Positions 37,701 through 45,733 of a stretch of 45,733 nt of DNA are shown here, one piece after another. Each line of letters begins with the position of its first letter. Position 1 is the stretch's first letter. Position numbers and translations under genes: made by a program. This DNA is from Nostoc sp. MS1. GTDB taxonomy: Bacteria; Cyanobacteriota; Cyanobacteriia; Cyanobacteriales; Nostocaceae. The DNA is taken from NCBI RefSeq assembly GCF_019976755.1, contig NZ_AP023445.1:1-45733 (forward strand), read 5' to 3'. The notes under the pieces are model-generated. The model saw only the letters and a program-made list of their open reading frames with translations, was not told the origin of the DNA and searched no databases.

Positions 37701-38618
37701 AGTTTAAAAAAATTAGTGTCGGTAATGATAAAGCTATTGCAGCTGTAGCTAACTTGCTACAAAACTTTGAGGATGCTGAAACTTGGCAACAGGCGTTTGA
37801 GACTTTGGAAAAAATTGCTATTAATACTCGCAATATGAGCGCAATTAATGTACTTACTATGTTGTTAGATTCTAGCCATCATGAAAGTATTCTGTACATA
37901 TTAGCCCAGCTTCTATTAATGATTGATTCAGAAAATTTAAGAGCTAGTGAAGTTTTGAGCCAATGGATTCCACCTGATATGCAGTTAGGTTTTTCTAAAA
38001 GTTATGGGAAATTTTAAATTTTGATAAAATACCTACAAAAATTTTCAATTCCCACTTCAAATCCACGTCTGGAAAAGGAACACACGAAGATATATGGCAT
38101 TGCGCCCAAAATATGAGTTACCTTGAATTTTACCGTGTGTGGCATGGCGGAACATTATCACTTAAAAACTTAGAAACTCAATTTATAGATAATCATTTCA
38201 TCCTTTCTCAACTCCAACCAACTCAAGAAACAGGTTGTATTTCTATCGTCAACACTGCAAATCTTCAACGTAGTCATGACGAACGTGAAATAGCACAACT
38301 ACTATGCACGAGAATTTATAGAGAAGGATTAAAATTACCTGCAAGAAATATACCCAAAATTTCAGGGGTGGCGGATTTAGAAAGAGAACTTTTAGTCATG
38401 ACAGAAGAAAATCTAAAAAGCGATACTTAGCTTTAGTATTTGATGAAAGTGAACCAACTGAAACACTAATTAATATATGTCATATATTAGCAAATGCGCG
38501 AGAAATTCATGTCGCCTTTATTACTGACCAACCATTAGAAGCACCATTGAGAGGTTTTCAGCCTAATCAGCCCAATTTACTCAATGCTATTCAAACCTGG
38601 ATTAATGAAATTGAATAA
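34737..38618 (+). pseudogene. HTH-NACHT-HEAT STAND protein, many frameshifts
   Basis: About 1,290 codons from ATG at 34737. Order: XRE-type HTH (WTQTDLAEKSGVSIATVKRF), NACHT NTPase with P-loop VAIVGEPGAGKTTLLSAI, Walker B IWLLLDGVDEMGE and VVLTCRLNVWD, then HEAT-like repeats (RQEAARILGEIAFGNSEAIN and others, about 36.8-38.0 kb). Next is a Cys/His block, IWHCAQNMSYLEFYRVWH, and a final alpha/beta segment (YLALVFDESEPTETL) ending QTWINEIE. That C-terminal set recurs in cyanobacterial NACHT proteins. Bacterial NACHT proteins can act in phage defence. Breaks include G3 at 35105, A5 at 35435, T3 at 35724, T5 at 35884 and a gained T near 36186. The text between breaks is intact. Confidence 0.75.
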
Positions 38619-38820
38619 AGAATTAAGATAACAGTATCCGGGGTATTAGTAGCATCGAATGCTGTTGGCGAAATATTTCTTCACATTTGAAAACCTACAA
38701 ATGCTCCCAGCGAGGGGTAGATATAGCGTCATATCTATCCCAGCGCGCAGAGTTTTAAGGAAAGTGGGATGATGTTGATCAACAAGCATCTACCATCACC
38801 TGTGATGAAGGAGGAATTGA

Positions 38821-38972
38821 GTGATTCAACCGCAAGCCATAGACCCCATCCCTTCTGAAACAGTGCGTGTGGCTCATGCCGCTTTCCCAAAAGGCAATCT
38901 TTACATGACCATGAGGTATGAAATCGGTACTTTCTACAACGACCAAGATTTTGAAGCACTGTTTCCCCACTT
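38821..38972 (+). pseudogene. IS1182-type transposase N-terminal fragment
   Basis: GTG at 38821, behind GGAGGA, opens IQPQAIDPIPSETVRVAHAA and continues FPKGNLYMTMRYEIGTFYND, then QDFEALFPHLG, the N-terminal signature I recall of IS1182-family transposases. Similarity stops near 38972, where an oppositely oriented transposase fragment begins. A small hairpin upstream (TAGATAT/ATATCTA near 38717-38742) may belong to the IS end. Confidence 0.6.
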
Positions 38973-39125
38973 GGGCGTTGGCTTTTATACTTTTGCCCAC
39001 GATTACTTCAAAGTTACCTTTGGAGCGCGATTTAAAATCGTAGGAACGAACATATCCGCCATCCATTCCCAATGCCAAGGGTAAATCAGGTTGAGGTAAT
39101 TCCTCCCAATCTCTTGGACAGCCTT
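38973..39125 (-). pseudogene. ISKra4-type transposase fragment
   Basis: Minus-strand reading gives ELPQPDLPLALGMDGGYVRS, then YDFKSRSKGNFEVIVGKSIK. The G(M/L)DGGYV...NFEVIVGKS pattern is characteristic of ISKra4-family transposases. The fragment ends abruptly against the IS1182 remnant on one side and the nuclease gene on the other. It is non-functional. Confidence 0.6.
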
Positions 39126-39147
39126 CAATTATTGTTTCAGTGAAATC

Positions 39148-39930
39148 TTAGAATGAATATTGATTGAAAATAGGATTTTCAATCAATAGTTCTAAGGTAG
39201 GTTTGGCAGTAAGATTGTAAATTCCTCCGCTAATTGGCTCGTAATAACGGGAATTGCAATAATTCTCCCCAGATAAAATTAAACGATAAGAGGTCATTGG
39301 ATCTAAAGGATAATCTTTGACTATTTCAGCGAAAGCCTCATTTATGTCTACACCACAAAACAAACCGTTAAAAATTTGGCTACGAGAATCTAGTAAAGCG
39401 CGTAAATAGTATGGGTTGTAAATATCTTTTAAATAAACTTTATAATATCCTTGAGAATAAAACTATCGTCGAAGTTATTATCAATATATTCTGCTGTTTT
39501 TAATAGTGAATCAGACATTAAGAACCCAACAACTTTGCCCATTCTCAAATCTTCATCAAGAATGACAAAATAATAACATCTTGTCGGTGTTCTCCAACTA
39601 AGCATTTTTGCTTACATACCACCAATCTCTTTTGTTTTCTTTGTTTAATTGAAATGTTTTAACATCAATTTTTAAAGTATTTTCATCCCTGTTTTTAAAA
39701 AGTGTTGAATGTGAAAAATCATATTCGTCACCATATGGATGATCCTTAAGGTCTACTCTAGATATTGAAAGTCCACGTTCACCAGCCCAAGTTGCAAAAA
39801 TAAATTCTCCACATTTACCAATCCAGGCATTATAGCTGTTATTAGGAAAAGTTTTATTAGCCCAAGTTTTCGCAGCCAGTTTGTCCTCAGTAAAAATAAG
39901 GGTAGTTTCATTACTAACTACATTACTCAA
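39148..39930 (-). pseudogene. PD-(D/E)XK restriction-like endonuclease, frameshifted
   Basis: About 260 codons from a TTG at 39930 that overlaps the upstream stop (TTGA). It begins SNVVSNETTLIFTEDKLAAK. The nuclease core shows WIGKCGEFIFATWAGERGLS, DEYDF and LKIDVKTFQLNKE, an E...D...DxK arrangement. After a break near 39597 it reads SWRTPTRCYYFVILDEDL and later YNPYYLRALLDSRSQIFNG (second break near 39433), ending IENPIFNQYSF. Together with the gene upstream it looks like a two-gene module. The substrate is unknown. Confidence 0.6.
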
Positions 39931-40350
39931 TAAAAATTACTCCACCATTTTTGATCTAAATCTCTAACGTTGTCTCGTAAGCAGAACCTCATATAAGAAT
40001 ACATCCGTGCTATATCTAATAATTCTTGCAAATTTAGTTCGCCTTTGTATTGAAAAACCCTTGCAAATCCTAATAAAAGGTTTTGATACCCCTGATACGT
40101 TTCAAATAAACCGTAAACGGTCATCACAGTAAAAGAACTTTCTTCTGATTGAAAATAAATAAAATTAGGACAAGCTATCTCGTAATCAAAATCTCTTTTT
40201 CAGGTATCCAATAATCATCATTCAAGGGACTCCAAGCATATTTTCTTCCTTCTGATTTTGCAATATTTAATTTTGATTAAGCATTTTTGATGTAATTTTA
40301 AATGCTTCAGAGTTAGTTGCAGTTGTAAAATTAGGTGTTATATTAGCCAT
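39927..40350 (-). pseudogene. hypothetical partner of the nuclease, frameshifted
   Basis: About 140 codons from ATG at 40350: MANITPNFTTATNSEAFKIT, then (after a break) YAWSPLNDDYWIPEKE, DYEIACPNFIYFQSEESSFT and VMTVYGLFETYQGYQNLLLG. It ends DNVRDLDQKWWSNFY with its TGA inside the start of the nuclease gene. No family is recognised. Translational coupling suggests it works with the nuclease. Confidence 0.45.
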
Positions 40351-40421
40351 GCTAAATACTTTCGTGAAGAAGTTTTATCAATTAGTTGTATTTTGTCCAA
40401 AATATTTTTGTTGTTGGTTGC

Positions 40422-40706
40422 CTAAGAAACTTTAGTATTATTAACTAATAATCCAATACCACCTGCGAAAAAGAAGGCTGAAAAAATTAATTTGTTTGTT
40501 CCTCTGCTTTGCATTTCTCTTTCATACTGTAATCCGTCCGCTTGAACCATCTGTTGAATAGGATCAGTAGTGGCAGAGGAAAATTGTCCATTGTTAAGCC
40601 AAAGAGCATTTTCACCATATGGAGATTTAGTATTTAAGTCTTTCACACCAAAAATAATTAAAATAAGACTAATTGCCAAACAACCAAAGCCAATTTTTGT
40701 CTTCAT
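40422..40706 (-). CDS. small two-helix membrane protein
   Basis: 94 aa. Hydrophobic helices at residues about 5-20 (IGFGCLAISLILIIFGV) and about 72-88 (LIFSAFFFAGGIGLLV) flank a polar loop of about 50 residues. No family is recognised. It stands upstream of the nuclease pair on the same strand, about 70 bp before it. Confidence 0.6.
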   Translation of the reverse strand: MKTKIGFGCLAISLILIIFGVKDLNTKSPYGENALWLNNGQFSSATTDPIQQMVQADGLQYEREMQSRGTNKLIFSAFFFAGGIGLLVNNTKVS

Positions 40707-40996
40707 ACCAATGCACTTGTTTTACTGAAAGGTGACTGTTTTAGATACTCTCTTAACTAGAATATTTTGATAGTATTCTAAGTAATCAGTATTTAGGTCA
40801 TTATTGTGTTTTTTTTGACAAAAAACATCAGTCTTATTACTGCTAATAGTATTAAGATTGCTTGAATTTTCGCATTTTCCTCTTTCGGAAATTCAGTGGT
40901 AGAGCTAGTGAGGCAGCCACCGAGACTACTGCCTAAAATTGATATCACGAGCTTGATAGCAACAATTTACCAAACGCGATTCTATAAGCAAGTACA

Positions 40997-41034
40997 GACA
41001 ATAGTTGATAGCAATATTGCTATCAACTATTGTC
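40997..41034. repeat. 38-bp perfect palindrome without spacer
   Basis: The left half is GACAATAGTTGATAGCAAT (40997-41015) and the right half is its exact reverse complement (41016-41034). There is no loop, so in RNA or single-stranded DNA it makes a 19-bp stem with a minimal turn. It could be a dimeric protein site or recombinase core. Confidence 0.8.
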
Positions 41035-41063
41035 ATCCCTACCTCTGCTCAACACCCGCTCTT

Positions 41064-41095
41064 ACACCCAAATCCCGAAATATGGATTTGGGTGT
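41064..41095. terminator. 12-bp stem hairpin
   Basis: ACACCCAAATCC (41064-41075) pairs perfectly with GGATTTGGGTGT (41084-41095) around an 8-nt loop. No long T run follows (TCGTT), so it is a weak terminator or a structural element near the integrase. Confidence 0.45.
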
Positions 41096-41356
41096 TCGTT
41101 ATAGTCAACTCCCTATCCTTTGACCGTCAGATCACGTACTTATAAGTCAACCCTTACACTTTTATCGCAGAAAATCTCTCTAAATCACTCTCTCCAATTG
41201 TCAATTATTTGACAATAACTTCCCAAACCCCACATCCTAGTGCGTTGGGACATAGTGCGACAATGAACGTTTTCACACTACTTAGCGTAATAAACACCGC
41301 CGAAACCATTAAGATGTAGATCGACCATTCACCCGCGCGTCCTGGCCAAAACAACA

Positions 41357-42349
41357 ATGACACCCATTCACCCGGAGAATTTGAGTGTTCTAGAAAATTC
41401 ACTCTCCCTAGCGATCGGTGAAGATTTCTCCCTAGAAAATGACCCCGACGTAATTCAGCAGCTGATTGGTGATAAGCGATCGCTCAATACCAAGCGCGAA
41501 TACCAGAAGGACTTGAAAGATTTTTTCTTATTCGTCGCCAAAAAGAACCCAGCCGGGACTTAGTGTTAGAGTTTCTTCACCTGGAACAGCGTCACGCGGT
41601 TGCTGTGGTTCTCAAGTACAAGGCGCACCTGATCAAGAAAAAACTGGCTGAAGCTACGGTGAATCGTCGCCTCAGTGCTATCAAGTCAATGGTAGAGATG
41701 GGGCGACGGCTGGGGGTCTGCAATTTTTCTTTGGATGATGTCAAAGGTGAAAGGGTCGAAACCTACCGGGACACTACGGGTATTTCAGCTACTGACTATG
41801 CCAAAGTCATCGCGTTGGTTGACCAAAACACATTAAAGGGCAAGCGTGATTATGCCATTCTGCGGTTACTTTGGGATAATGGCTTGCGCCGCAATGAGAT
41901 AGTCAACTTAAATGTAAGTGATTTTAACCCCAAGGAGAAAACGCTTTTTATTCTGGGTAAGGGCAAGGGTAGCCAAAAGGATATTCTTGATCTATCGGAT
42001 AAAACTGCAATGGCGATCGCTGATTGGATAAAAGCTAGTAAGAAAAAAACGTGGCGATGACCCGCTTTTTACGGTGCTGGCATATCACAAAAATGGAGCG
42101 AGATTAACCGGGGAAGCAATGAGGCGATTGGTGGATGGGTTATGTAAGCAAGCCGGAATTACTAAGAAGATGTCACCCCATCGCGTCCGCCACAGTGCGA
42201 TTACTACAGTTTTGGATCTCAATAATGGCAACTACCGCGCTACCCAGCGATTCAGTAGACACGCCCAGGTGCAGACGGTGTTGAAATATGATGATAACCG
42301 CCAGCGTTTGCAAAAGCAGATGAGTGATTCGATATCAGAATTGATTTAA
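41357..42349 (+). pseudogene. tyrosine recombinase (phage-type integrase), two frameshifts
   Basis: About 330 codons. The N-terminal SAM-like domain (LNTKREYQKDLKDFFLFVAK) is followed by a one-base loss near 41550 (AACCCAGCC needs one more C). The central frame holds ILRLLWDNGLRRNEIVNLNV with the first catalytic Arg. A gained A in the run near 42042-42048 shifts the frame again. The last frame has MSPHRVRHSAITTVL, the box RHAQ and the catalytic Tyr in VLKYDDNRQ. The last about 400 bp are repeated at 791-1189. This copy could have built the accessory segment between the two. Confidence 0.82.
41950..42348 (+). repeat. direct repeat of the integrase 3' end
   Basis: About 400 bp matching 791-1188 in the same orientation at roughly nine-tenths identity by eye. 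On the circular map the repeats are about 4.6 kb apart and enclose 42350-45733 plus 1-790. Homologous or integrase-mediated exchange between them would excise that segment. Confidence 0.8.
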
Positions 42350-42529
42350 AAATTCACCAAAACTAATGCGTTGAATAATGGATTGGAGTAATAGGGGCGT
42401 AAACTAATTACTACGGGATAGTTCAATGGTAAGTAACATTGTTTATACTTGAGAGTGTGGCATTCCGCAAGTATATCCACTTATTACAATGCCTAAGATA
42501 CAGATTACTTAGCATTTTTATAGTCGTAA

Positions 42530-43073
42530 CTAAAAATAATTCTTTTTAAAAATTTTCATATTTTCAAAATAATAAGAATCATCTTTGTCTAATTTCATAA
42601 AATTGCAAAATTCTTCGTAGCACTCATCAAAATTGGTATTTTTCCACAATAAAGATTGTTTATGTAATTTTTGATTGCATGAAATTCATTCAATATACAA
42701 TCAAAAAGATTGTTTCGTCTATAATTTTATTAGGGTTTATAAAATATAAAAACTCCTCCTTTCTAGTTATAAAAAATAAAAACATACTTTTAATATAATT
42801 TTCATAATTTACATCTTTATACTCTTCTCCTATTGCGTATAACAAATAAGATAAATCATGCTCTTGTAAGAAATCTTCAATAGGTTTATTTGAATAATTG
42901 CTCCAAACAACTTTATATATGGTTTTTCTCTCATCATTATCAATATCTCGAAACGCTAAAATATTTGTACACAACTGTTTTATATCTCCATATCTTTGAA
43001 TGTTATCAACTATTGCTGCTGCTAAATTAGATATTAAATTTTCTTTTACTGTATCTTTGTACAAGTTTAACAT
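42530..43073 (-). pseudogene. hypothetical partner of the T5orf172 protein, frameshifted
   Basis: The first frame from ATG at 43073 reads MLNLYKDTVKENLISNLAAA and IYKVVWSNYSNKPIEDFLQE for about 125 codons. Two breaks near 42700 and 42650 lead into DCILNEFHAIKNYINNL and then NTNFDECYEEFCNFMKLDKD, ending NMKIFKKNYF. About 180 codons in total, helical, AT-rich, with no known family. It lies 22 bp after the GIY-YIG gene, in one operon. Confidence 0.5.
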
Positions 43074-43095
43074 TACTCTATCTCTAGCGAGAGAT

Positions 43096-43452
43096 TTATT
43101 CTTTTTGTTGTTCTAATTCAGATTTTAATTTTTCAATTTCGCTCAATAATAAAGTATTATCGTGAATATATTGTAAACTATTCATTTTTTCAATAACTTC
43201 AGTTATATTATCAAAATCGAAATATTCAAATCTGACACGATTTTTTGCATAGAAGTTATGCAAAAGTTTTTCAACTTTTCTTGCGTCATTAACAGTTATA
43301 TAATGTACTAATTTTAACTCAAAAGCTTTATTTTCATACTGAACAGATGTTAATCTAGTTTCAGGTGTGTTAGATGTCATACCAATTTTATATCTATTAG
43401 TTCCATCAAGATTAAACAAATAAACATATTCAATATTATTCACTTCAGACAT
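43096..43452 (-). CDS. T5orf172/MUG113-type GIY-YIG protein
   Basis: 118 aa. The short GIY-YIG variant is seen as EYVYLFNLDGTNRYKIGMTS followed by TPETRL and QYENKAFELKLVHYI; the helical Glu comes in ARKVEKLLHNFYA. A short C-terminal coiled coil (LLSEIEKLKSELEQQKE) follows. T5orf172 domains occur in phage and accessory-region nucleases. It is the third GIY-YIG gene on the plasmid, but of a different subtype from the other two. It is the first gene of a two-gene operon. Confidence 0.8.
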   Translation of the reverse strand: MSEVNNIEYVYLFNLDGTNRYKIGMTSNTPETRLTSVQYENKAFELKLVHYITVNDARKVEKLLHNFYAKNRVRFEYFDFDNITEVIEKMNSLQYIHDNTLLLSEIEKLKSELEQQKE

Positions 43453-43579
43453 TTTAATTTTCCTAGAATCTTATAATTAAACTTTTTAAAAATATTTGTC
43501 AATTTTTGATTTGTCTAAGTTCCTGATTTCACAACATTGAGTTAAAAAGACATAAAGTAAAACAGTATTTACGCTGCTG

Positions 43580-43903
43580 TTATATGGTATTTGTCAAAAG
43601 TTTCTCAAAAAAATCTCTGACCTCTTTTTGTCCATTTGTTTCATCTAACTCATACCCGCTAAAACGATATACTTCATATCCTAATAGGCGTAGTCTCCTA
43701 TCTTCAGCAACCATCTCTGCATACTTTCTAGGACTCGCTGTATCACCTTCTGCATAGTGCTGCCGTCCATCTACTTCAATTACTACCCTTTTACTGTTTG
43801 AAAAGAGTAATAAAAATCCATTCTTTGCCGTGGTAAACGCTTGTGTCCCTTTAAATCCTTTAGTGTTTTTGGATCGTAGTGTAGATAAACTTGAGGTACT
43901 AAT
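43580..43903 (-). pseudogene. AbiJ-NTD3-type protein, 3' part
   Basis: Reading from the IS end on the minus strand: VPQVYLHYDPKTLKDLKG, HKRLPRQRMDF, then (after a base loss in A5 at 43813-43817) LLLFSNSKRVVIEVDGRQHY, YAEMVAEDRRLRLLGYEVYR and FSGYELDE, ending LLTNTI. This is a PD-(D/E)XK-like C-terminal domain with EVDG as its acidic motif. It continues the frame that ends at base 1 of the window, so it is the other half of the gene at 1-621. Confidence 0.72.
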
Positions 43904-45733
43904 CCCGATTCTCACAAAGAGATAAAAAAGGGGGGTCAAAAACTGCGAAAATGTATATAGGATAAGCATTCCAGCAGTTATAAACCATGACCCCGACTTT
44001 CACAGATATTACACCAAAACAATTCAAATTCTCCGGGGAAAAATCACACCCGATTGTAGTTAATTTTCAGGGTGGGACGGTAACATCGGATGCAGGATTA
44101 AGCTTAATTGCGGAAATAGACAGAAAATTAGAAATCACATCAAAATTTGCACAGTGTTTCCAAGATTACCGTCAGCCAAATCGAGTTGACCATTCAGTAG
44201 AGAGTTTAATTAAACAACGTATATACGGGTTAGTCATGGGATATGAAGACTTAAATGACCACGAGGAATTACGTCATGACCCGATGTTTGCTCTAGCAGT
44301 CTTAAAAACAATTGGAATAGAGGATGAGCCTGCAATATTGGCAGGAAAAAGTACATTAAACCGACTGGAACATTGCCCTGAAGAGATAGAACAAGGAGTA
44401 GACAGTCGTTATCATAAAATCGGGCATTCTCGATCAGAGATTGAAAGTTTATTTGTCAAAATATTTCTAGAATCTTACGCCAAAGAGCCAAGACAAATTA
44501 TTTTGGATTTAGATGTAACTGATGACTTAGTACACGGCAATCAGGAGCAAGTTTTCTTCAATACTTATTATGGGGGATACTGCTATGCTCCACTGTATAT
44601 ATTTTGTGGAAAACATCTGTTAGCATCCAAACTTCGCCCTTCAAATGTAGACCCAGCATTTGGGGCATTATCAGAACTACAGAGAGTGATTAAACAAATA
44701 CGTCAACAATGGAAGAATGTTGAGATTTTAGTACGTGGAGATAGTGCCTATTCTAGGGACGATATCATGAGGTGGTGTGAATCACAGCCCGGTTTAGATT
44801 ATGTTTTTGATTGGCGCAAAATAGTCGTTTAATTGGGATGACTACGACGACTCAAAATAGAGCCTCGCTTGAGTTTGAGCAAAACTATCAACAGTAGTTT
44901 CATTTTTAGAAACAGTATTTCAGCCAGATGAACAACTTCCTTCGCTTGCGGAAGATTTGATTGATAACTCAATTTGGTACAAGTCTTTAGACTATCAAAC
45001 CCGTGAATCTTGGAGTCGTAGTCGTCGTGTTGTTTGTAAGGTTGAATATGGGACGAAGGGAGCTAAAATTCGTTTTGTTGTAACTTCTTTAGCTACTAAT
45101 AAAGTACCTCCTAGTCAACTGTATAAACAAAAATATTGTCAGCGAGGGAGATGGAAAATCGCTTTAAAGAACAACAATTAGAACTTTTAGTGATAGAACA
45201 AGCACCCACACGTTTGCGGGAAATCAATTACGTCTGTGGTTTTCTTCTGTTGCTTACGTTTTGATGAATGCGTTGCGTCAAAAATGTTTAGCTAAAACTG
45301 AATTACAAAATGCCACTGTTGGAACTATTCGTACCAAGTTATTGAAGTTAGGAGCTTTAATTACTATAAGTACACGCCGTATTTTAATTGCAATTACTAG
45401 TTCTTGTCCATACAAACATATATTTGCTACTGCTCATAGACGTTTAAAAATGCTCCCTAATACTGCTTAAATTGAAATTAAATTGCCTTTTGCTTATTTC
45501 TAATCAATGATACTTTGGGCTTGGGCGATTCAAGTCCTGTTTTGGAATGCGGATATTTTATGAACAGAGCATTTTAATTTTACCAGCAATAAAAATAGTA
45601 ATCATTTTTACTTAACAACTTCGGTTTTATACTTAATTTATCTCTGCGCCTAAATTTTGATTGATGATGTATCAGAAAAGAGCCTCACATCAGGTCATGT
45701 AAATTTATTTTTACTGCTTGTGAGAAATCCGGG
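43904..45733 (+). mobile_element. IS1380-family insertion sequence
   Basis: 1,830 bp. The left end is CCCGATTCTCACAAAGAG. The right end, read inward, is CCCGGATTTCTCACAAGCAG; the two align if one G and one T are missing from the left end. The 4-bp target duplication TAAT lies just left (43900-43903) and, across the circular junction, just right (1-4). It has inserted into an AbiJ-type gene in the opposite orientation. Confidence 0.85.
43987..45470 (+). pseudogene. IS1380-family transposase, several frameshifts
   Basis: Starts MTPTFTDITPKQFKFSGEKS. The DDE catalytic core is partly visible: LDLDVTDDLVHGNQEQVFFN and ILVRGDSAYSRDDIM. Breaks near 44812, 44883 and 45160-45240 split the C-terminal part, which continues LIDNSIWYKSLDYQTRESWS, YCQRGRW, KEQQLELLVIEQAPTRLREI and ends RRLKMLPNTA. 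About 490 codons in total, the expected family length. It may be inactive as written or damaged only by consensus errors. Confidence 0.8.

Larger units (their letters stand above)
40707..41356. other. intergenic region upstream of the integrase
   Basis: 650 bp without a convincing protein gene. It contains the perfect palindrome at 40997-41034 and the hairpin at 41064-41095. Such structures next to a tyrosine recombinase gene are candidates for its recombination site, but no partner copy is seen elsewhere in the window. Confidence 0.45.

Noticed and set aside
42413..42485. tRNA-like stretch (TAGTTCAATGGTAAG resembles a D-arm)
   Set aside because: No matching acceptor stem, anticodon arm or T-arm GGTTC box at the right spacing.

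Overview
The window reads as one complete circular plasmid of 45,733 bp from a filamentous cyanobacterium, probably Nostocales. HIP1 octamers (GCGATCGC) are scattered through it, it encodes a Psb34/Ssl1498-type photosystem II assembly protein, and the gene content (MobF relaxase, primase/DUF3987 replication protein, actin-type and ParA-type partition genes, NACHT-HEAT protein, many small nucleases) is typical of large cyanobacterial plasmids. The circular reading rests on one detail. The last 1,830 bases are an IS1380-type insertion sequence whose right end is the last base of the window. The 4-bp target duplication TAAT lies at 43900-43903 and again at 1-4. Joining the two flanks rebuilds an uninterrupted AbiJ-NTD3-type abortive-infection gene.

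Layout. (a) 1-1189 plus 41357-45733: an accessory segment bracketed by two copies of a tyrosine-recombinase 3' end, carrying the IS-split AbiJ-type gene and a T5orf172 GIY-YIG gene pair. (b) 1279-5704: a tight minus-strand operon of a dynamin-like GTPase, a coiled-coil protein and a patatin-like phospholipase. (c) 5901-9500: an hsdR remnant, a GIY-YIG protein, a VapBC-type toxin-antitoxin pair, the Psb34-like gene and a zinc-finger/PD-(D/E)XK protein. (d) 9599-12025: a partition operon (ParA, a repeat-rich putative ParB-like protein, a DUF1016 nuclease) with related DNA repeats upstream of it and inside one of its genes. (e) 12065-16604: a NucS/RecB-like nuclease, a Vipp1/PspA-family protein with a long hydrophobic insertion, a second GIY-YIG protein and a HicAB pair. 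(f) 17085-24252: the mobilisation block, with a MobF relaxase-helicase flanked by two helically phased repeat arrays that share an inverted 16-bp motif (candidate oriT and oriV). (g) 24249-27348: a primase/DUF3987 replication protein. (h) 27924-34167: an actin-like ParM gene and a plus-strand run of small, membrane and P-loop ATPase genes. (i) 34227-38618: a DUF4258-like gene divergent from an HTH-NACHT-HEAT gene, with a palindromic operator between them. (j) 38821-40706: IS remnants and a nuclease gene pair.

Genes between about 22.5 and 45.7 kb are cut by many frameshifts. Nearly all are single-base losses in short homopolymers with the reading frame otherwise intact. This looks more like consensus error than decay, so the affected genes are described as whole loci. 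The 1.2-22.5 kb half has long intact genes.

Best candidates for undescribed biology are the GTPase/coiled-coil/patatin operon, the Vipp1-like protein with a membrane insertion, the partition operon whose repeats double as coding sequence and are coupled to a nuclease, and the ParM-to-ATPase operon.
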